Assembly: GCA_009692505.1 (NCBI GenBank)
Contig: SHZC01000001.1
Span: forward strand, 25,922-89,921
Direction of reading: 5' to 3'
Length of the DNA stretch: 64,000 nucleotides
Source of the DNA: Myxococcales bacterium
Lineage (GTDB): Bacteria > Myxococcota_A > Bradymonadia > UBA7976 > UBA1532
Part shown: positions 59,394 through 64,000 of the stretch, piece by piece
Layout of the letters: each line of letters starts with the position of its first letter
Position numbering within the stretch: position 1 is the stretch's first letter
The notes under the pieces: model-generated
Seen by the model: only the letters and a program-made list of their open reading frames with translations
The model's database searches: none
Told to the model about the DNA's origin: nothing
Made by a program: the position numbers and the translations under genes

Positions 59394-61199
59394 ATGTTCG
59401 CCATCGTCATTAATGAAAAGGGCGGTCAGCCCCGTCGCCAGGAGTTCCAAAAGAGCGAAGTGACGATCGGGCGGGTGCAGGGCAACGACATCATCTTGCC
59501 CAAGCAGAACGTCTCGAAGCGGCACAGTCGCATCGTCGTCAAAGACGGGAAGTTCATCATCGTCGACCTCAAGTCGACGAACGGCACCTACGTCAATGGT
59601 CGGAAGATCGCCTCACCGATGGTGATCAAGTCCTCGGACAAGATTTACATCGGCGACTTCATCATGTCGGTCGACGCCCTCGATGGCGCGAGCGCGATGA
59701 GCGGCGGCGACGTGGGTTTGCCCTCGCCGATGCCCGATTCGCGCCCGACGCCCATGCCCGCCGCACCGCCCCCTCCGGCGCCCAAGGCCCCGCCGCCCCC
59801 GCCGCCGCGGAAGCCTCCTCCGATCGCGCCGCTGCCCGCGCCCTCCTATGCCGCGCCCGTAGCTGCCCCCCACCCGCCGGCACCCGTCGCTGCCCCACCG
59901 CCCGCGCCGAGGCCCGCGCCTATCCCCGCGCCCATCGCCGCCCCGGTGCCCGCACGTCCAGCCTCGCCGACCCCCATCGCGGCCCCCATTGCCCGTCCCG
60001 TCCAGCGCCCCACCACGGTGGCAGCCCCGGCAAGTCGCGGGCTTGGCGCCGCCTCCATCTACGACCGTTTGAGCGAGCACCTCCAGGCCGCCGGCCTCAG
60101 CCCCGCGTCCTCTTGGTCCCCGATGGCCGAACACGACGAGGTGCTGTGGGAGCGAGTCGAGGCCGCCGCGCGGGAGACTTTGCATGAGTTCGAGGGTCGG
60201 AGCGGCGACCTCGATGCAGCGATGCTCGCCGCCGAGACGCTGGCCGCCGGTCCCCTCACCGCCCTGCTCTCCGACGCGACCGTGCGCCGTATCTTTGTCA
60301 ATGGACCTGACCATCTTCAGGTCGTCCGCAGCGGCGCGGCGGAGGATGTCGCCGGTCACTTCAGCAGCGGTCAGCAGCTCGTTAACTGCGCCCATCGGAT
60401 GCTTCGCGCGGCAGGCAGCGGCATCGCGAACGGCGCGCACTTCGCTGAGGGCTTCTTCAGCGACGGGACGCGACTCCACCTCGCCCTCTCCACGGTCGGC
60501 GGCCCATTTCTCACGATTGACCGGCCCGCAGGACCGTCGGCCTCGCTCGAGGCCCTCGTCTCACGCGGGACGCTCTCCCAGCAGATCGCCCGCTTCCTTG
60601 AGCTCGCCATGCGCGTGGGCACGTCGGTCATCGTCTCGTCCAACTGCGTCGATGCCCGCTTCGAGTTCATCGGCGCCCTCGTCGGGAGCAGCCGCGGACT
60701 GCGAACAGTCGTCGTCGAAGGCGGAGGCCGGGTTCTCTCGCGCAACGCCGTCACCCTCGTCGGCGCACCCGGCGCGGACAACGGCGCGCTGATTGCCCAC
60801 GCCTTGAAGATGAGACCCGACCGTCTCGTCGTCGCCGATTGCCGCGGCCCGGAGGCCTTCGCCGCGTTATCCGCGCTCTCGGGCGGGGTCAACGGGGGCA
60901 TCATCGGCGTTGAGGCGACCTCGGTCGACGACGCCGCAGCGAGGCTCGTTCGCCTCGCCGCGCTGGCTACATCTCAGGCAGACCGCGTCGACGCGCTCAT
61001 TCACGAGAGCCCCCGAGTCCTCGTGCAACTGCATCGCCACGCCAACGGCAGCGTAGTCGTGGCGCAGGTCGCCGAGCTCGCCGCTGGGCAGATCAACGAT
61101 ATTTATACGAGCGATATGCGTCCGACCGGAAACACGCCCGCGTTCGTCGCCCAGGCCCACAGCTTGGGGCACACCGTCGACAGCAGCCTGTTCCGGTAA
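59394..61199 (+). CDS. FHA domain fused to a CpaF-like ATPase fold without Walker A
   Basis: 601 residues. Residues about 1-95 are an FHA domain (VTIGRVQGNDIIL, VSKRHSRIVV, STNGTYVNGRKI). A Pro/Ala-rich linker covers about 100-215. Residues about 225-601 follow the CpaF/VirB11 secretion-ATPase fold: VRRIFVNGPDHLQV (CpaF has I-x-E-I-x-V-N-G), AHFAEGFFSDGTRLHLAL, and ALKMRPDRLVVADCRGPEA with GGIIGVEATSVDDAAARL. The loop at about 415 that should be G-x-x-x-x-GKT reads SSNCVDARFEF, so no nucleotide phosphate loop, and the Walker B Glu reads Asp (VVADCRG). A pseudo-ATPase that may regulate a secretion or pilus system through phosphothreonine signals is inferred. The next gene, 6 bp on, encodes two FHA domains. 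Confidence 0.85.
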   Translation: MFAIVINEKGGQPRRQEFQKSEVTIGRVQGNDIILPKQNVSKRHSRIVVKDGKFIIVDLKSTNGTYVNGRKIASPMVIKSSDKIYIGDFIMSVDALDGASAMSGGDVGLPSPMPDSRPTPMPAAPPPPAPKAPPPPPPRKPPPIAPLPAPSYAAPVAAPHPPAPVAAPPPAPRPAPIPAPIAAPVPARPASPTPIAAPIARPVQRPTTVAAPASRGLGAASIYDRLSEHLQAAGLSPASSWSPMAEHDEVLWERVEAAARETLHEFEGRSGDLDAAMLAAETLAAGPLTALLSDATVRRIFVNGPDHLQVVRSGAAEDVAGHFSSGQQLVNCAHRMLRAAGSGIANGAHFAEGFFSDGTRLHLALSTVGGPFLTIDRPAGPSASLEALVSRGTLSQQIARFLELAMRVGTSVIVSSNCVDARFEFIGALVGSSRGLRTVVVEGGGRVLSRNAVTLVGAPGADNGALIAHALKMRPDRLVVADCRGPEAFAALSALSGGVNGGIIGVEATSVDDAAARLVRLAALATSQADRVDALIHESPRVLVQLHRHANGSVVVAQVAELAAGQINDIYTSDMRPTGNTPAFVAQAHSLGHTVDSSLFR

Positions 61200-61205
61200 C
61201 GGCCC

Positions 61206-61958
61206 ATGTTCATCGTGGTGGTCGAGGACGAGCGCGGTGCGCTTGTGCGTGAGACGACGCTCGTCGAGGGCCAGCTCACCGTCGGGCGAACCGCGGAGAA
61301 CGACCTCATCCTCGAGAGCTCGACGGTGTCCCGCCACCACGCGCTGCTCACGATTGACGGCTTCGTGGCGAGCATCGCCGACCTCGACAGCGCGAACGGG
61401 GTGTTCGTCGACGAACGCCTCATCACGGGGCCGACGCCGATCAACGAGAGCAGCCGCGTTCGCATCGGCGAATTTCGTCTGTTCCTCGAGCGGGCAACCG
61501 GGCGGATGCGCGCGCCGCAGGACGGCCTGAGCACGGCCATCGTCAACGCCGAACAGGCACACGCCAAGCTCGTGATCACCGCCGGGAACCAGGCGGGGCG
61601 CGAGCTCATGCTCTTCGAGCGTATCGTCTGCGTCGGCCGCACCGACGAGAATGACATCACGCTGGCCGACACCTCCGTGTCCCGGCATCACGCGCGGCTG
61701 AAGCTCCAAGACGACCGCTCCTACGCGCTCACCGATCTGAACTCCAGCAACGGCACGCGCCTCAACGGCAAGCGCCTCACCGCCGCAGCCCGGGCGACCC
61801 ACGGCGATCGCCTCCACTTCGGCAACGTCGAGTGCCTGCTTGTGGACGCACAAGGCCGAAGCCGTGGTCGACGGTTCGACCCACGCTGGGTGAAGTATGT
61901 CGGCGCGGTCGTGCTCGCAGCCGGCGCAGGCGCGCTCGTGTCCCTGCTCTTCCGCTGA
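61206..61958 (+). CDS. Two-FHA protein with C-terminal membrane anchor
   Basis: 250 residues. The first FHA domain (about 1-95) has LTVGRTAENDLIL, VSRHHALL and SANGVFVDERLI; the second (about 120-215) has VCVGRTDENDITL, VSRHHARLKL and SSNGTRLNGKRL. A single membrane helix ends the protein (YVGAVVLAAGAGALVSLLF), tail-anchoring both phosphothreonine-binding domains on the cytoplasmic side. It starts 6 bp after the FHA-CpaF gene and is surely its partner in transcription. Confidence 0.93.
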   Translation: MFIVVVEDERGALVRETTLVEGQLTVGRTAENDLILESSTVSRHHALLTIDGFVASIADLDSANGVFVDERLITGPTPINESSRVRIGEFRLFLERATGRMRAPQDGLSTAIVNAEQAHAKLVITAGNQAGRELMLFERIVCVGRTDENDITLADTSVSRHHARLKLQDDRSYALTDLNSSNGTRLNGKRLTAAARATHGDRLHFGNVECLLVDAQGRSRGRRFDPRWVKYVGAVVLAAGAGALVSLLFR

Positions 61959-61965
61959 GCGCCGA

Positions 61966-62562
61966 TCAGAGCTCGGCGAGCTTCTTGTTCATCTTGGTGA
62001 TGAGCGCGTCGAAGCCATCCTTCGTGATGTTCTTATTGAACTGCTCACGGTAGTTCTCGACGAGGCTGACCTCGTCGATCACCACGTCGGTGGCCACCCA
62101 GCGTTTCTCTTCGCGCGGCTCGAGCTTGAAGACGAGCTCAATCTCGGCGGTCTTCGTCTTGGCCACCGTATCGACCGTGGCCGAGGCTCCGCTGAGCTTC
62201 TCGCCCTCGAAGGCCACGATGTAGTCATCATTCGCGCCCCGCACCTTCTTGAGATAGCTGCGGTAGACGAGCTCGCGGAAGGTGTCGCTGAAGAGCTTGC
62301 GCTGCTCGATCGTCAGGCCAGCCCAGTGTTTGCCGAGCGCCTTCTCGCTGAGCTTGTCGAACTCCATCACCGGGTCGACCAAAGCCTTCAGGCGGGTGTC
62401 GACGTCCAGCGCCTCGGGCGTACCCGGCTTTGGGGCCACCCTCAGCTGTGAGCGCACCGCGTTGATCTGCTCTTGGAGGAAGGCCGTGGGCGCGGGGATC
62501 GCCGAGGCCGCCGGGGAGGTCCACATCGCGATGGGCAGGAAGATCAGGGAGAGGCGTTTCAC
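61966..62562 (-). CDS. mlaC: MlaC-family phospholipid-binding periplasmic protein
   Basis: 198 residues; ATG 62562 follows AGGAG. Signal peptide (LSLIFLPIAMWTSPAASA) then the MlaC/Ttg2D fold: FLQEQINAVRSQLR, LVDPVMEFDKLSEKALGKHWAGLTIEQRKLFSDTF with the conserved FR-x-L-x-x-x-Y, and W-x-x-x-D-V-V-I-D-x-V-S near the C-terminus. MlaC ferries phospholipids between the outer-membrane MlaA complex and the inner-membrane MlaFEDB transporter. None of those partners is adjacent; the upstream gene is a TolC-family channel, so an envelope-export role is also possible. Confidence 0.88.
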   Translation of the reverse strand: MKRLSLIFLPIAMWTSPAASAIPAPTAFLQEQINAVRSQLRVAPKPGTPEALDVDTRLKALVDPVMEFDKLSEKALGKHWAGLTIEQRKLFSDTFRELVYRSYLKKVRGANDDYIVAFEGEKLSGASATVDTVAKTKTAEIELVFKLEPREEKRWVATDVVIDEVSLVENYREQFNKNITKDGFDALITKMNKKLAEL

Positions 62563-62616
62563 ATTCGCTCCTGAGAAAAAAAGGGTTCGAGGTCATGGAC
62601 GCGGCCCAGGTCGCTC

Positions 62617-64000
62617 TTATTCCGACGGACTCGTCGGAGCCCCGGCGGAGGTCGCGGCTGACGGTACGACGATCTCGCGACCGACGGCGAGGCTGAGGCG
62701 CGCGGCCGCGAGGTTGAACTCGTAGAGCGCGCGGATGTAGGCGAGTCGCGCCTTGCTGTAGGCGATGAGGCTCTCGAGCAGCTCATCGGTCTCTGCGAGG
62801 CCCGCGCCGAAGTTCATCGTATTGGAGACGAGCCACCCCTTGCCCGCCTTCATTGCCTTCTTCCGGGCCGCCGTCTCCGCCCGATATCGTTCGAGGTGCC
62901 CCGCCGCTTCGAAGACGTCGAGGCGGACCTTCTGCAAGAGCCCCTCGCGTTGAGCCGTCGCCTTGCCCTGCGCCGCCTCGGCCTCCTGCAGCTTGCCGCG
63001 CCGCGCCGCGAAGTCGAGCTTCCACTCCGCGCCCAAGACCACGCCCCAGCTCGAGAAGTTGTACTCGTCTTTCGCGTAGGGGTCTGGGCTGTTCTCGGCC
63101 GTCGTCCCCTTCGCGTAGCCGAACGCGCCGACGAGGGCGATGTCCGGATAGTACTCGGCCGTCGCGAGCTCGACCTGATGGTGACGGGCCTGCACGGCGG
63201 CTGCGGCCATTCGGAGATCAGCGCGCGTCTCTGTCGCATCCTTGAGCCAGGCCGACTCGTCACGCTCGGGCGCGTCGACCCCGCTGAGCTCGTCGACATC
63301 CAAGGTGAAGGGCGACCCCGGAGCGAGCCCGGCGGCCAGGCGCAGACCCTCTCGGGAGACCCGCGACAGGGCGTTGGTTTCAAGATACCCGGCCTCAAGC
63401 TCCCCGGCCTGGACCTCGAGCTTGCGGAGGTCGTTGGACGTGAAGCGACCTGTCTCCCGGACGAGCTCGCCTTCGATCTGCTTCTTCGCCTTCTCGAGTC
63501 GCCGTCGGCCGTCTTCGAGGATCTCCAGCGCGTCTGCGGTCAAGAGCGCGCCATAGTAAGCCTGCTTGACCAAGTGCGTGAGGTGCATTCGGGAGAGGTC
63601 TACCGACGCCCGGCCCACCTCGACCCCCTGCTCTGCCGCGAGCTTCGCCGCATCGAGCTTGCCGAACGTATACAGAGGCAGCGTCACGCTGGCCTTGGTG
63701 CGCGTGAGCACACCGATGTCGGTGTCGGCGGTCAGGTGCTCGTCGTCGCTCGGGTCTTCCCCCGGGCAGGGCGCGACCTGGCTGATGCCGTCGAGCGCGA
63801 AGGGCCCGCCGCTATACGCGCACTGTCGAAGCAGTCGTCGCTCAGGCAGCGGCGCGAGCAGAGACTCGACCTTGATGACCGGCAGCCAGGCGGTCGCAGC
63901 CCGAAGATAGACCGCCTCGTAGCCCCGAAGCTCGTTCTGAGCGATGGTGACTGCGGCGTTTTCACCTTGGACCCGCGCCAGCAACTCGGCGAGCGAGAGG
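62617..64000 (-). CDS. TolC-family outer-membrane channel, partial
   Basis: The C-terminal 460 or so residues are present; the start and signal peptide lie beyond the right edge (the first visible residues are LSLAELLARVQGEN, the usual beginning of mature TolC proteins). Repeated long helices with TLPLYTFGKLDAAKLAAEQG, HLTHLVKQAYYGALLTADALE and ATAEYYPDIALVGAFGYAKG, and a late FNFGAGL-like MNFGAGLAETDELL, match the outer-membrane efflux family (TolC/CusC). It lies 54 bp upstream of mlaC on the same strand. Confidence 0.9.
   Translation of the reverse strand, partial: LSLAELLARVQGENAAVTIAQNELRGYEAVYLRAATAWLPVIKVESLLAPLPERRLLRQCAYSGGPFALDGISQVAPCPGEDPSDDEHLTADTDIGVLTRTKASVTLPLYTFGKLDAAKLAAEQGVEVGRASVDLSRMHLTHLVKQAYYGALLTADALEILEDGRRRLEKAKKQIEGELVRETGRFTSNDLRKLEVQAGELEAGYLETNALSRVSREGLRLAAGLAPGSPFTLDVDELSGVDAPERDESAWLKDATETRADLRMAAAAVQARHHQVELATAEYYPDIALVGAFGYAKGTTAENSPDPYAKDEYNFSSWGVVLGAEWKLDFAARRGKLQEAEAAQGKATAQREGLLQKVRLDVFEAAGHLERYRAETAARKKAMKAGKGWLVSNTMNFGAGLAETDELLESLIAYSKARLAYIRALYEFNLAAARLSLAVGREIVVPSAATSAGAPTSPSE

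Overview
The window is about 64 kb of GC-rich, densely packed chromosomal DNA from a Gram-negative bacterium that looks like a member of the Myxococcota or a close deltaproteobacterial relative. The evidence is a gliding-motility (Glt/Nfs-like) envelope cluster with a giant TPR protein, many FHA domains, sigma-54 activators, MopE-type Asp/Cys motifs, numerous lipoproteins, and outer-membrane parts (MlaC, TolC, a barrel protein). No rRNA, tRNA, CRISPR array, transposase or prophage was seen. Both edges cut genes: an NtrC-type receiver at the left and a TolC-family protein at the right.

Left part (1-7 kb): divergent from the partial response regulator is a gluzincin/propeller/beta-barrel protein. 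Its 3' end lies in a 95-bp tandem duplication that also holds the start of a YciB-like membrane protein. A lipoprotein with a TULIP (BPI-like) look follows, convergent with rsmI.

Glt-like cluster (7.0-28.4 kb, minus strand), in transcription order: TPR periplasmic protein, GltD/AgmU-like TPR protein, GltE/AglT-like TPR lipoprotein, small GltF-position protein, GltG/PglI-like FHA-TM-AgmX protein, TPR lipoprotein, and a 3978-residue GltI/AgmK-like TPR protein, ending in rsmI. The order follows Myxococcus xanthus gltD-E-F-G-(H)-I. The outer-membrane barrels, GltJ/K and the AglRQS motor are not in the window. A hairpin after the GltG-like gene divides the cluster.

Middle (28.7-47.4 kb): a Cys-rich lipoprotein; the ribosomal/tRNA operon rpsP-khpA-rimM-trmD-rplS with a clear sigma-70 promoter, running on into a membrane pseudo-ATPase candidate and yraN; a divergent pair of sulfatase-superfamily proteins, one with apparently intact motifs and one degenerate; scpB convergent with and overlapping scpA; and the minus-strand run dnaJ-like, small ORF, mutS, glnD, xerD, M50 protease, scpA.

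Right part (47.7-64 kb): a large MopE/beta-helix/Gly-rich surface lipoprotein; a signalling run (PilZ, small protein, HDOD, GAF-sigma54 activator with a variant GAFTGA loop); pyk; a short LptF/G-like membrane protein; pfkA with a YdeP-like molybdo-oxidoreductase; an FHA-CpaF protein whose Walker A site is missing, with a two-FHA membrane-anchored partner; then mlaC and a TolC-family gene. A recurring theme is enzyme folds that seem to have lost their active sites (degenerate sulfatase, CpaF without a P-loop, RecF/YhaN-like protein without a P-loop).
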